NCBI GenBank assembly: GCA_951799425.1
Contig: OX637399.1
Location: forward strand, 17,451,001 to 17,515,000
Length of the DNA: 64,000 nt
Reading direction: 5' to 3'
Source of the DNA: Ilex aquifolium
Lineage: Eukaryota; Streptophyta; Magnoliopsida; Aquifoliales; Aquifoliaceae
In this document: piece after piece, positions 1 to 11,040 of the stretch
Layout of the letters: each line of letters opens with the position of its first letter
Position numbering within the stretch: position 1 is the first letter of the stretch
Made by a program: the position numbers and the translations under genes
Notes under the pieces: generated by a model
Database searches by the model: none
Seen by the model: only the letters and a program-made list of their open reading frames with translations
Told to the model about the DNA's origin: nothing

Positions 1-1789
1 TTTCTAGGATTGAGTATATGAAATTAACCCAATGTGACACTTGGGCTATGTGAAGTGTGGGCATGCTATGTGTTTATCTTATGCCTTGAAATTGAAGTAT
101 GTTATTTCTTGATAATGTGATGACATGCTTGGGTGTTGATTAAGATTAAATGTTGATATATTTTCATGTTTGTAATATATTGACATTGTAGCGAATTATG
201 GAAATTATATGTACATGATATAATTTTGCCATGAAATATGTGAAATGTGATTAGAATGTTCATGTGTTACTCATAGCATATTGAACATGATAATATTGTC
301 GCAATGGAGCATCACATTGCATATGCACGGGAACATCGCATTTAGTGGGTGTGTGTGCATGGTGGTTGTCTTCACCACGCTTGGTGGATGACAAGTGGGC
401 TCGGGTAATATGGGTCGATGGCCTAGTCAAGTCTCACGGTTTGCATGGTTGTTAGGGTTGGGGTAGCAAGAAGGGCTAGACTATCCCTCGGGTGAGAGAC
501 CCGGTGATCGGAGACGCACTCCGTTGGTATAGAGCCCATAAAGTGTGTCGGTGTACGCGGAACCGTTGGTGGAAGTCCATAAATTCCGTGTCGGTTGGGT
601 GCCGTTGGTGTAAGTCCATAAATGTCCACCCCAAGAAAGACCCTAGAATGAAAATGTCATTTGATGTGCAACATAAATGACGGATTGGTGCACATTGGCG
701 TTTGCATGTGTAGAGGAGCCGGGGAGGGCTCGGGTGATATGCATGTGTGAGTCTCACCTCATTACATGGCATGACATTGTGAAATTCCAACATTGAATAC
801 ATTTTATTGCTTGGAATGTTATGAATTGTTGTTTTGTGGCATGTGAACATTTCATATGCATATAGGTTGGGGAGTAGCCTCATTAGAAAATACCCTATTG
901 AGCGTGGCTCACCCTTTGTGGGAAAAAAAAACATTTCAGGTGCGGGGTTCACACCGGCGGACGGCTCCCATTTCGAGCCCCAAGGTTGAAGAAAGCCGAC
1001 TTGTGGCTTTTATTGTTGTTTTGTAAAGCTTTTGAAAAGAATTCCATTTTGATATGTAAATGTATGGAATCAATTGTAATAGAACTTGTATAAACCATGT
1101 TTTATATGAAAATCCTTGTCAAACATGTATTTGATGAGTTGGGAAGGGTTTTGAATGGATTGGAAAGGAAAAATGGTTGAAAATGGCAAAACTGGGCAGA
1201 GAGTACCGGTACTGGGTACCGGTACTGAATGGTACCGGTACTGGGTACCGGTACGGAATGGTACCGGTACAGGACACCGGTACCCTCTTTCCAGTGGGTT
1301 GACAGTACCGGTACCTGGTACCGGTACTGAATGGTACCGGTACTGGATACCGGTACCCTCTTTCCAGTGGGTTGACAGTACCGGTACGGGGTACCGGTAC
1401 TGAATGGTACCGGTACTGGATACCGGTACCCCCCTTTCCAGTGGGTTGATAGTACCGGTACCGGGTACCGGTACTGAATGGTACCGGTACTGGGTACCGG
1501 TACTCTCTTCAAAATTTTCAGATTTTTACACTGCTTCGCCCTATTTTCAATCTACGTTTTCCTTCCCTCCAATGATGTAAATGGACTATAATGGAGTATA
1601 AATCATGGTATATTGAATATTGGTTGAACCCAAATGAATAACCGAATCCGGTTAACAATTGTGAGTTAAGATCCCGGTTAAGGGGATGCTACTACCATGG
1701 TGTTAGGTTGAGTGACATCCACGGGTATTTCCGCGGGTTGACGGGTGGTCAACGGTTAATAAGGGACCCCCGGATTTTGGGGCGTCACA
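1..1789 (+). mobile_element. Tekay/Del-like LTR, left part cut by window edge
   Basis: This is the 3' three-quarters of the same LTR family as 6066-8601. It shares the block around 900-1100 (contexts CACCGGCGGACGGCTC and TTCCATTTTGATATG), the palindrome array, and the terminal run ending GGGGCGTCACA at 1789. The orientation is plus. It has landed inside another LTR (1790-3491), whose missing part should lie to the left of the window together with the start of this LTR. The expected target duplication on the right is CCTTG (1790-1794). I cannot tell a solo LTR from the 3' LTR of a full element. No coding gene is seen; the small ORFs here are translations of repeat DNA. Confidence 0.8.
1204..1504. 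repeat. Tandem array of GTACCGGTAC palindromes
   Basis: About 17 copies of the perfect 10-bp palindrome GTACCGGTAC or close variants, arranged in a higher-order unit of about 73 bp. The linker CTTTCCAGTGGGTTGA begins near 1287, 1360 and 1433. It lies inside the LTR 3' region. The matching array in the sister LTR at 8203-8314 shares the linker CCAGTGGGTT but has different palindrome arms. Confidence 0.9.
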
Positions 1790-3491
1790 CCTTGTGGAAT
1801 CCCATACTCCCACAAGTTCTTGTAGGAAACCATTTTTCACAATAATACAATAATTCATAACTTGAATATTCCACAACCATATGTATGTGTATCTCAAACA
1901 TGATGTAAGGCAAACCCCATGAATCAACACATTGAGTAATATCTAGCCCACACACACCCACACAAATCTTATCAAAGATATCCATCCTTTAGGAAGGGCG
2001 TATGCCATACCCATGGCAGTGACGTATCCAACCCAGGTATTAGTATACTAACCCTCTTACACGGCACCCGTGAGCAATAGCGGTTTAGTCTTACCAAAGC
2101 ACTAACCCCACTACGAGTGGTAGGAGAAATGCCAACCCACACGGGGCAAGCAACACGTCTACCCACTCTACGATATCTCGTCAAAGGCCACCCATGGTCT
2201 TCCCACACTCATAAGAGATACAATACCAAACCCCATTTCACAATTTACAAGGATATCTTAAAATCCCCAATTTAAGCATGTGACATTTTCAATAACCAAC
2301 CAAGAAAATGCAAGAGATCACAACAATATCATTTTATTACTCAACACAAAACACTATGATTTTGAAATCAAGAATAAAGGAAGAGTTCAAGAGGAAAACC
2401 CATCACTCTTGAAAACTAGGGTTTTTCAAACAAAAGAGAGATTTCATGGGTATACAACCCTAACTTTGTGTAAAACATGTTAACAATTGCAAGCAATCCA
2501 AGAAACAATGAATCCATAGCAAATACATATGATTAGGAGTCAAAACATATATATATAATAACCCTAACATCAATGAACAAGAATGGAAGAAAACCCCTAC
2601 CTTAAGCTCTTGAAGAAACCTAGGGTTTGAGTCTTGAATCACTTGTGAACCCTTTGTCTTTCCTTGTTTTTCACCTTTGATCTTGTGTTTTTCTCTTCCC
2701 CTCTTTCTCTCTAATGTTTTCTAGGGTTTTAAGGTGTGTAATGAAGGCTAAGGGGATGGCAAGAAGTATTTATAGTGGGGGAAAAACCGGCTGTTCGCGA
2801 ACTAAAATTGTCTGATTTTTATAGTGACTACCGGTAGTTAAACTATGACTACCGGTAGTTCGACTATTCTGGGCACTCGACTACCTGTTGACTACCGGTA
2901 GTCCGAGTACACTGGGCACTTGACTACCTGTTGACTACCGGTAGCTCGGGCACACTGGACCATTGACTACCGATTGACTACCGGTAGTCACTGCCCAGAT
3001 TTTCTGCTTCAATTTCAAGTGCAGTTTTGACCCATTTAGAGGTCGAAGTGGAGAATTTTCATGAGAGACACTTTTGTAGCCCTAGATTTCTAATATCTGA
3101 TTTCCAAATTTCAGATCAATTGGAGTTAGGAATAAAAAGTTATGATCGAAATAGTAGACAGTGTCCAAAATCCTTTATACCCAAATTTTCTCTAAAATGT
3201 GTTTTAACTCCAAAATACTTCCTAACTTCTAATACACCCCATATCACCTCTCCCAAGGTTTTTCGACCTTCCGGACTCAATGGAAACCTTATTTTGACCT
3301 AAATCCATTTAGAAACTTACTTAATCTCTCTTCTCAAGCTTACACACCTTCAAAACTTCAACTTCCAAATTAATTTGCATCTCTAGTTTTTTTTTTTTTT
3401 TTCCTACCATCACTACACATATCCACATTTTTACAACTATTATTTAATATATATCTATATACATATATAAACGAAAATGCGGGGTGTTACA
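1790..3491 (-). mobile_element. Family-B gypsy-type LTR, truncated by the LTR at 1-1789
   Basis: Reverse-complement match to the solo LTR at 41092-43440. On the minus strand it starts TGTAACACCCC at 3491 and runs to the equivalent of about 42866, where the neighbouring LTR interrupts it. It keeps a TATAAATA box on the minus strand (2767-2774) and an ACCGGT array (2827-2990) immediately upstream of it, the same layout as in the intact copy. The outer flank at 3492 continues in family-A sequence, so this LTR was inserted into family A. Confidence 0.8.
2827..2990. repeat. Array of CTACCGGTAG palindromes in family-B LTR
   Basis: Five to seven copies of GACTACCGGTAGT-type units, spaced by linkers containing GGGCACTCGACTACCTG or similar. 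It lies 50-220 bp upstream of the minus-strand TATA box at 2767-2774. Confidence 0.85.
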
Positions 3492-4325
3492 ATTTTTTCT
3501 GCGGTTCTTTGAAGAGCTATTAGAACTTATCGGGATTTCGCGTGGCGTTCACCAGCGACTTATCAAACGTAATTTCCATCACCATTTGTGGTGTCTCCCT
3601 TATACCGAGGTTCTTGTTTCATAATAAACAACGGGTTGAGGTCATATATACCATGGTTCTTGTTTGTCGTAAACAACGGATCCAGGTCCATCAATTAAAT
3701 CTAATCGTAGAACGATCTTGGGTTCCTTTTTCGTTGTCGGATCTCGTTATTTTGGGGGAATCCACATCAAAACTCACCATGGTTTGCACACTCAAAAAAA
3801 AAGGAATTCTCTGATTCTCGTGACTGTGTCACTCGTAAATTTGTGTGAGGATCGAATTTATGTAATCAAGGCAAATTTTACTCACTCATTTCCAACAATG
3901 GAATACATCTATCAAATTGAACAATCTTGGCATAATCCCATGAAACGAATGTTAAGCGGCATAAAAATAATGCAATTGACATATCTCATAGGTATTAAAG
4001 CATGTGCACTCAACCATTCTACTGAAAATTGAATAGGGCTTTCTATGGTTGTAATGGGACCTTGGGTAAAGCATTGAGCAACGAAAGCATTAATTTCTCA
4101 GAAGAAATTACCCCTGAGAAGAATTTAATATTCAATAATACACTATACCCCTGATTTGATGCGACATAAAAGCACATATCCCTCACTCTTCCTTCACAAG
4201 ACTTTGGCTTGAGGTGTCCAATGGCCTCACATTTTCCTTTCCATCTTTGCCACGGACATAGAAGTCATGGAGACAAACAGAACCCGGGTTGGGGGACTAG
4301 TCCCAGAGATTTTATCAGAGGGACT
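3492..4325 (+). mobile_element. Partial copy of gypsy family A, plus orientation
   Basis: The block starting around the GGCGTTCACCAGCGACTTATC region (3544) is the reverse complement of 5275-6060 and reappears at 11220-11790 and 12650-13210. It holds no convincing coding frame: the ORFs at 3542-3814 and 3718-4032 are repeat translations. The copy ends abruptly at about 4325, where a minus-strand copy of the same family begins, making an inverted repeat. Confidence 0.7.
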
Positions 4326-6065
4326 TGCCCAATTGGGACTTGAACTAGATCCCTTGAAGTTGTGGTATGATTTGCATCAGGTTTGGCATTGAAACTAACT
4401 ATGGACAGTTAATTGCAATATGAACATTTCTTTACGAATCCGTTTAGTTGCATGATCATACCACGCACGAGTCTTGGATACCAACATGACTGTCAATATT
4501 CTTGTATAGCCTTTGAGCCAGTAGTAGAGTTGTGGGTGGACTAAATTGGGTGGGTATGGTATGTCTTCGAGTTCATGGTGATTAGGGGAAAATAATTTAA
4601 ATGTTGGATAGACTAGTGGAAGTTTGTTGGTATCTTATCTAGAAAAATTAGCGGGACAACACTCGTTCACTAGGGGTAACCTAGGGGTTCAAAGGCTTAG
4701 TGACTAAGCTAAATAATTGCATTCATGTTGCCTACGAATGTGTTGTGCAATTTTAATTTTTCTTTTCATTTTACGCTCCAATAGATTGTTTGATATTCTT
4801 TAAATTCATTAGCATTATATTTGTTACTTTGTATCACAAATTGGATTGCGTATACTTAGAACGTGTCGCACTTTGGAACGTGATTAAGGACTTAAATCGG
4901 GTACACTTTGGGTTTTAGGACTTAGGGTTTTAATTAATTTGTTTTAATTAGTTTTGAAGAAGAAAAATAATAAAAAAATAGGAAAAATTATGGGAATTCT
5001 GAACTGCGCTACCGCTAGGTCGGGTGCTGCTCCCTACTGGTACATTCCTATTATGTCAAAAAAATTAAAAGGGTTTCTATTGGTAGCAGAGCATTTGGTT
5101 CTCTTTAATCCTTAAGACCCAATCCATCAAACATGTCCTATAGTTTTCGAAAACCCTAAGGAGGCCCCCTAAACCCTCATGTCTCCCTAGTTCCTCTTGA
5201 TTCTTGTTTTGATCTTTGACTTTCTAATTGACTCCAAGAAATATTTTGCGTCCAAGTTCCTGTGATGAAATCTTTGGGACTACTCCCCCAACCCGGGTTC
5301 TCTTTGTCTCCTTGACTTCTATGACCGTGGCAAAGATGGAAAGGAAAATGTGAGGCCAAGGGACACCTCAAGCCAAATTCTTGTGAAGGAAGAATGAGGG
5401 ATATGAGCTTTTATGTTGCATCAAATCAAGGGTTGAGTGTATTATTGAATATTAAATTCGTCTAAGGGATAACTTATTCTGAAAAATTAATCCTTTCGTT
5501 GCTCAAAGTTTTACCCAAGGTCCCATTACAACCATGGAAAGCCCTATTCGATTTTTGATGGAATGGTTGAGTGCACATGCTTTAATACCTATGAGATATG
5601 TCAGTTGCATTATTTTTATGCCGCTTAACATTCGTTTCATGGGATTATGCGAAGATCGTTCAATTTGATAGATGTATTCCATTGTTTGGAAATGAGTGAG
5701 TAAAATTTGCCTTGATTACATAAATTCTATCCTCAGACATTTACGAGTGGCACAGTCATGAGAATCGAAGAATTCCTTTTTTTTTAGTGTGCAAACCATT
5801 ATGAGTTTTGATGTGTATTCCGCCAAAATAACGAGATCCGACAACGAAAAATGAACCGAAGATCGTTCTACAATCAGATTTGAATGATAGACCTCGACCC
5901 GTTGTTTACGAAAAATAAGAACATTGGTATATATGACCTCAACCCGTTGTTTATTACGAAACAAGAACCTCAGTATAAGGGAGACGCCACAAACGGTGTT
6001 GGAAATTCCGTTTGATAAGTCGCTGGTGAACGCCACGGGAAATCACGATAAGTTCGAATAGTTCT
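4326..6065 (-). mobile_element. Longer copy of gypsy family A, minus orientation
   Basis: On the minus strand it runs from the flank of the solo LTR (6065) to the block with AGTTCAAGTCCCAATTGG near 4326. It is collinear with the tandem copies at 11041-13983. Its flank was continuous with 8602 before the solo LTR inserted: joining 8602-8640 (minus) to 6060 gives sequence matching 3495-3545. No intact frame is present. It is a non-coding (LTR or UTR) part of a Ty3/gypsy element whose C-terminal coding remnant lies at 8921-9145. Confidence 0.65.
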
Positions 6066-6452
6066 TGTAAAACCAGGGAAATTTGGACTTTTTCCAAAAA
6101 GGGCAAAATAGTAATTTGCCACTATAATGCGTATTTAAAATACTCATGTTTTAGACCTCGGATGAGGAAACGGAGTTCGCTGTTGAATTCGTATCGCGAA
6201 AACGAGTCACCTTGTCAAATTTCGTCGAATTCCGAGATAGTCGGATTTTGCACGTCGTTCGAGGCGACTGCGTGGCGAATGACCTCACGAACGTCCCCAT
6301 AAATGAGATTTATAAAATTTCCTTAAAATTAAGTTTAAGTTTAAATAAAATTAATTTGAACTTAAACCGGGACCAAATAAATCGTTTCGGGACGAAATCG
6401 AACCCGATTAAGCGAGGGACACGTGGCACGACGTAGGCCGAGTGTTTAAAAC

Positions 6453-6460
6453 TATAAATA
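6453..6460 (+). promoter_or_regulatory. TATA box of the solo LTR
   Basis: TATAAATA within ACTATAAATAGGGG. The related truncated copy has the same box at 10236-10243. The solo LTR could still start transcripts running rightwards. Confidence 0.6.
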
Positions 6461-6812
6461 GGGGTAAATATCTAGAAAATCAGATTTATTTTTGCCCCTT
6501 GTGTTCTTGTTTGGCCGGCCAAGAGAGAGAGAAGAGAGAAAAGAGAGGAAATTGATTTCTTCAAGTTTTCTCCGTCGATTCCCGGACTTCCGTCGCTCGG
6601 ATTCCGTCGAACCAAGAGGCAAAGTTGATCTACGCGACAAGGGCTACGCGTGGGCACCAAAAAAACAAGGAATTTCACCGAAGATCTAAAGAGGCGATCT
6701 TGAGAGATTCAAAGTTTTGGAGTGGTTTTGGTGTTTTTGGGGGTTTTCTACACTCCTAAGAGGTAGGGGTTCTCCTACTTTGGTCTATTCTTGTTCTAGA
6801 TGTAGATAAGTG

Positions 6813-6863
<51 letters not shown>
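6813..6863. repeat. (TA)n microsatellite
   Basis: About 20 uninterrupted TA units flanked by TATACA/TATG imperfect units, inside the solo LTR. Confidence 0.9.
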
Positions 6864-8202
6864 GTAGGTTTATATATAGATATGCATGGTTCCATGAATT
6901 TGGGATGAGGAAGTGTGTTTGGAAAGTATTCATAACAAATTCAACCTTGAAATTAACTATAGAGAATTACATGTGTGAATTCTCCTTAGGATTTGATGAA
7001 TGTGGGCATGAATTGTTTGTAAATATATTGTATGCCTTTAAGGTGTTTGTTTAAATGCCTTGGTTGATGAAATGAGGTTATTTCAATGATATTGTGATAA
7101 CATGTTTATGTGTATAGAGACAATTGAAATTATGCTCTATGTTGTCAAGACATGACTTTGATATGTTGACATGAATATGAGGTTTGGTAGTTATATGCAC
7201 TTGATATAATTGCCATGAAGTTATGACATGTTGAACATGTGGATACATTGTTCATGTGGTAGTTATTGCATTTTGAGCATTTTCATGGCATCACATTCAT
7301 GGGACTATTGCATGAGTGTTGGTGTGTGGGAGATGCATGGATATAATCAACACCTTGTTTGGTGATTGGTATGTGAGCTCGGGAAAGTCGGGATCAAAGA
7401 TCCGACTGAGTTGCACGGTTGCATTGCATAAGAAAAGCTTGTGTCGGGTAAAGCAAGTAGGGCTAGACACTCCCTCGGGTGAAAAACCCGGAACCACTTG
7501 GTTCAGTCGCTTGTCCAGGGTGAAATTCCAGAAAAGTGGCATGCCCACGGAGCCGGGGTGAAATTCCAAAATCCGTTGCCCAGGAAGACACAAGATTTCG
7601 TTGTATAAAAACACCCATTCAATGGGTAGATTCCAATAATGATCGGGTTTCATAACGATCATTGGAATGATTTTTCGTCAATAGACGGGTTGCATTACAC
7701 TTTGGCGTTGCATTGTGTTGTGTGAGTCGGTGAGGACTCGGGTTGAAACGCATGGGTGAGTGTCACTTCATTCCATGGCATAGCATTGTTGCATTCCATC
7801 ATAGAATGCATAAGTATGAGAAATGTTTAGTTATATGTTTATGTGATGATTACATGAGCATGTGCATCTAGGGGAAGAGTAACCTCTATAGGTTTATCTC
7901 TACTGGGCGTTGTGCTCACCCTATACGGGAAACATTTCAGGTGTGGGGTTTGCACCGGCGGATGGCTCACTTGGAGAGCATCAAGCATGAAGGGGGCCGG
8001 CTTGTGGCCTTAGTTCGAGTTTTTGTAAAACTTTTGTATAAATTCCATTTTGATGTGTAAATTATGGAATTAAATGTAATGGAACTTGTATAAGTTGTGT
8101 ATTATATGAAAAATCGTATTATACATGTGTTGGATGAGTTAGGAATGTATTAGAATGGATTGGAAGTGAAAAACAAAGGAATAAGGCAAAACTGGCAAAA
8201 TC

Positions 8203-8314
8203 GTACCGGTATGCGTACCGGTACGTAGACAGACAGAAGGCAGAGCGTACCGGTACGCGTACCGGTACGCCGATGTCCAGTGGGTTCAGTGTACCGGTAG
8301 GCGTACCGGTACGC
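8203..8314. repeat. Array of TACCGGTA palindromes in the solo LTR
   Basis: Three pairs of TACCGGTA-cored units with the paired form TACCGGTACGCGTACCGGTA, separated by linkers that include CCAGTGGGTTC. It occupies the same position as the array at 1204-1504 but has GCGTACCGGTACG arms. Confidence 0.85.
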
Positions 8315-8601
8315 CCACCAAAACTCAGAATTTTTTTTATTTTTGTTTTCTTTGCCAAGCCTTTGGGCTATGTTTTTCCTTCCCTCCAATGATCAAATTG
8401 GACCCTAATGGGGTATGATTCATGGGGAGTTGGACTGGGGTTGGATCGAATAAATGCAGAACCGAATTTTCATTTGGATTATAACCTCGGTTTAAGGATG
8501 TTATCGATGTGGTGTCGGGTTAAGCGACATCCACGGGTATTTCCGCGGGTTGATGGGTTGTCAACGGTTAATACAGGACCCCCGGAAAATGGGGCGTCAC
8601 A

Positions 8602-9145
8602 GTTCTTCTGAGAATCGCAGAGAAAATACTCTCCAATTTGATGAATAATGATCTGCTATTTTCATTGATTAAACGCCTATTTAAAAGGCTGGCCGTTACA
8701 AGGAAAATTTCTAAAATCCGAATCTGCTAAGGAGACAAATCCTAATATGCTAAGGAAACAAATCCTAATAAGAGTTTATATTTTGACAATCCAAACCCAA
8801 ATAGCAATAACTAAAAACCAAAACTCTTAGTTGCCTAAAAGAAGAAAAAGGAAAGTAAATGGCATGCAAGCCATACAATAAGACCCAAAAAAGGAGCATT
8901 CTAAAAATGCCAATTTAAGCTTAGCCTTGACCAGATTCTTCTAGAACTTGAGTCATGTTGATGAGTCTGTGTTGCTCACGTGGATCATGCTCAATGGGCC
9001 ACCACGAATTTTCTTGAGTCCATGCCTCTTGAATCAGTCCGTTGAGTACATCTTTAAACTTCCTTGCTCGTGCTCTCGTAACCGGTCCAATTGGGACTTG
9101 AACTAGATCCCTTGAAGTTGTGCTGTGATTTGCATCAAGTTTGGC
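8602..9145 (-). pseudogene. 3' end of a Ty3/gypsy polyprotein plus downstream region
   Basis: On the minus strand, codons from about 9145 to the TAA at 8921-8923 give a tail containing IGPVTRARARKFKDVLNGLI and ending VLEESGQG. The GP-TRARA-K pattern is the usual C-terminal tail of plant Ty3/gypsy polyproteins. The upstream polyprotein is absent, replaced by family-A non-coding sequence. About 300 bp of untranslated sequence follows to 8602, with a TTTAAATAGG TATA-like box on the minus strand near 8675. A second copy, in plus orientation, lies at 10735-11040. Confidence 0.65.
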
Positions 9146-9846
9146 ATTGAAACTAACTATGGATAGTTAATTGCAATATGAACATTTCTTTACGAATCCG
9201 TTTTGTTGCATGATCATACCACGCACGAGTTTTGGATACCAACGTGACTGTCAATATTCTTGTATAGCCTTTGAGCCTGTAGTAGAGCTGTGGGTGGACT
9301 AAATCGAGTGGATATGGTATATCTTCGAGTTCATGGTGAATAGGGGAAAATAATTTAAATGTTGGATAGACTAGTGGAAGTTTGTTGGTATCTTATCTAG
9401 AAAAATTAGCGAGACAACACTCGTTCACTAGGTGTAACCTAGGGGTTCAAAGGCTTAGTGACTAAGCTAAATAATTGCATTCATGTTTCCTATGAATGTA
9501 TTGTGCAATTTGAAATTTTCTTTTAATTTTACACTCCAATAGATTGTTTAATATTCTTTAAATTCATTAGCATTATATTTGTTACTTTTTATCACAAATT
9601 GGATTGCGTATATTTAGAACTTGTCGCACTGTAGAATGTGAATAAGGACTTAAATTGGGTACACTTTGGATTTTAGGACATAGGGTTTTAATTAATTTTT
9701 TTAATTAGTCTTGAAGAAGAAAAATAATAAAAAAATAGGAAAAATTGTGGGAATTCTGAACTGTGCTACCGCTAGGTCGTGTGCTGCTCCCTATCGATAC
9801 GTTCATGTTCTGTCAAAAAAATTAAAAGGGTTTCTGTAGGCAGTAG
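9086..9846 (-). mobile_element. Further family-A fragment
   Basis: Near-identical to 4330-5090, including the run from TTGGGACTTGAACTAGATCCC through GTTCTGTCAAAAAAATTAAAAGGG. It is interrupted at 9846 by a truncated LTR. No coding frame is seen. Confidence 0.65.
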
Positions 9847-10725
9847 TGTAAAACCAGGGAAAATTTGAACTTTTTCTGAAAAAGGGCAAAATGGTAATTC
9901 TCCACTCTTATGCGTATTTGAAATAATCATGTTCTAGACCTTGGATGAGGAAACGGAGTGCGCCATTGGATTTGCAACGCGAAATCTAGTAATCACTAGA
10001 AATTTCGTCGAATTCCGAGATAGTCGGATTTTTGCACGTCGTTCGAGGCGACTGCGTGGCGAATGTAATTTTAAAGGTCCCCAATAATGGATTTTATAAA
10101 ATTTCCTTATAATTGGATTAAAGTTCCAATAAAATTAATTTGGACTTAATCCGGGACTTAATGAATCGTTTCGGGACGAAAAACGGACCCGAAAGTCGAA
10201 AATATGCGGTGCGATGTGGACCGCTCATTTGCGACTATAAATATCGGCAAATATCTGATTTTTTAGCCACAAAATCACTCAAAACCAGTGTGTCTTCAGT
10301 GCTGGATGTTGGGGAGAAAAGAGAAAGAAAAATTTTGATCTCCAAGCTTCCCGCTCCGATTCCGGGAGTTCCGTCCGTCGGAATTCGTCGATTCAAAAGG
10401 CAAAGTTCATCTACGCGACGAGGGCTACGCGTGGGTACCAAAAACAACAAGTTTCACCGAAGGTGAACGGGTGGGGGTGTACGAAAATCAAGATTCGAGT
10501 TGTATTTCTTTGCTCGGATTCCGTCGAGCTAGAAGGGAGAAGTGATCACGTCGACGAGGGCTACGCATGGGTACCAAAAATGAAGATTTTCACCGAAGGT
10601 GAAAAATCGGGATTTAGAAAAATCAAGCTTCGAGTTGGGTTTTCGGGTCTTGGGAGCTTCCTACGGGATTCTCACGCTACAAGAGGTAGGGGTTCTCCTA
10701 CTTGGGTTGATTTCTTACCTAGAAA
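9847..10725 (+). mobile_element. Truncated Tekay-like LTR (5' part only)
   Basis: Begins TGTAAAACCAGGG like the solo LTR and follows it through the TATAAATA box (10236-10243) and the CTACGCG(T)GGGTACCAAAA block, then stops near 10725, equivalent to about 6790 in the solo LTR. It contains an internal tandem duplication: the block with GAGGGCTACGCGTGGGTACC and TTTCACCGAAGGTGAA occurs at about 10380-10465 and again at about 10515-10600. The 3' two-thirds are missing and a gypsy coding tail follows directly. Confidence 0.8.
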
Positions 10726-10734
10726 TGCCTATGA

Positions 10735-11040
10735 TAAATGGGCTGGATCCACATGAGCAACAAAGACTCGTCAACATGATTCAAGTACTAGAAGAATCTG
10801 ATCAAGGCTAAGCTTAAATTGGCATGTTTAAGAATACTCATTTTTTGGGTCTGATTGTATGGCTTGCATGCCATTTACTTTCCTTTTTCTCCTTTTAGGC
10901 AAGTAAGAATTTTAGTTTTTAGTTATTCTTATTTGGGTTTTGGACTGTCAAAATATAAAATCCTATTCGGATTTGTTTCCTTAGCAAATTAGGATTTGTT
11001 TCCATAGTAGATTAGGATTTGTTTCTTAGAGTCATTACGA
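10735..11040 (+). pseudogene. Second copy of gypsy polyprotein C-terminus
   Basis: Plus-strand codons give DPHEQQRLVNMIQVLEESDQG then TAA at 10809-10811, matching the minus-strand tail at 8921-9000. The following 230 bp match its downstream region (GGCTTGCATGCCATTTACTTTCC), up to a junction near 11030 where family-A sequence resumes. Only about 23 codons remain. Confidence 0.6.

Larger units (their letters stand above)
6066..8601 (+). mobile_element. Solo LTR of Tekay/Del-like gypsy element with 5-bp TSD
   Basis: A complete 2,536-bp LTR beginning TGTAAAACCAGGG and ending GGGGCGTCACA (TG...CA). It is flanked by perfect GTTCT direct repeats at 6061-6065 and 8602-8606. No internal domain is present, so it arose by LTR-LTR recombination. 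It contains a plus-strand TATAAATA box (6453-6460), a TA microsatellite (6813-6863) and an ACCGGT palindrome array near the 3' end (8203-8314). Start and end match the LTR at 29600-31895, which is followed by an initiator-Met PBS and gag, and this ties the family to Ty3/gypsy. Confidence 0.92.

Noticed and set aside
1204-1504. Regularly spaced repeats resembling a CRISPR array
   Set aside because: Spacers are not unique, no cas genes are present, and the setting is a plant LTR.
1102-1512. 136-codon minus frame and 82-codon plus frame with repeating RYPVPV / TGTEWYRYW text
   Set aside because: Both are translations of the GTACCGGTAC array. The array is palindromic, so both strands stay open, and there is no independent coding evidence.
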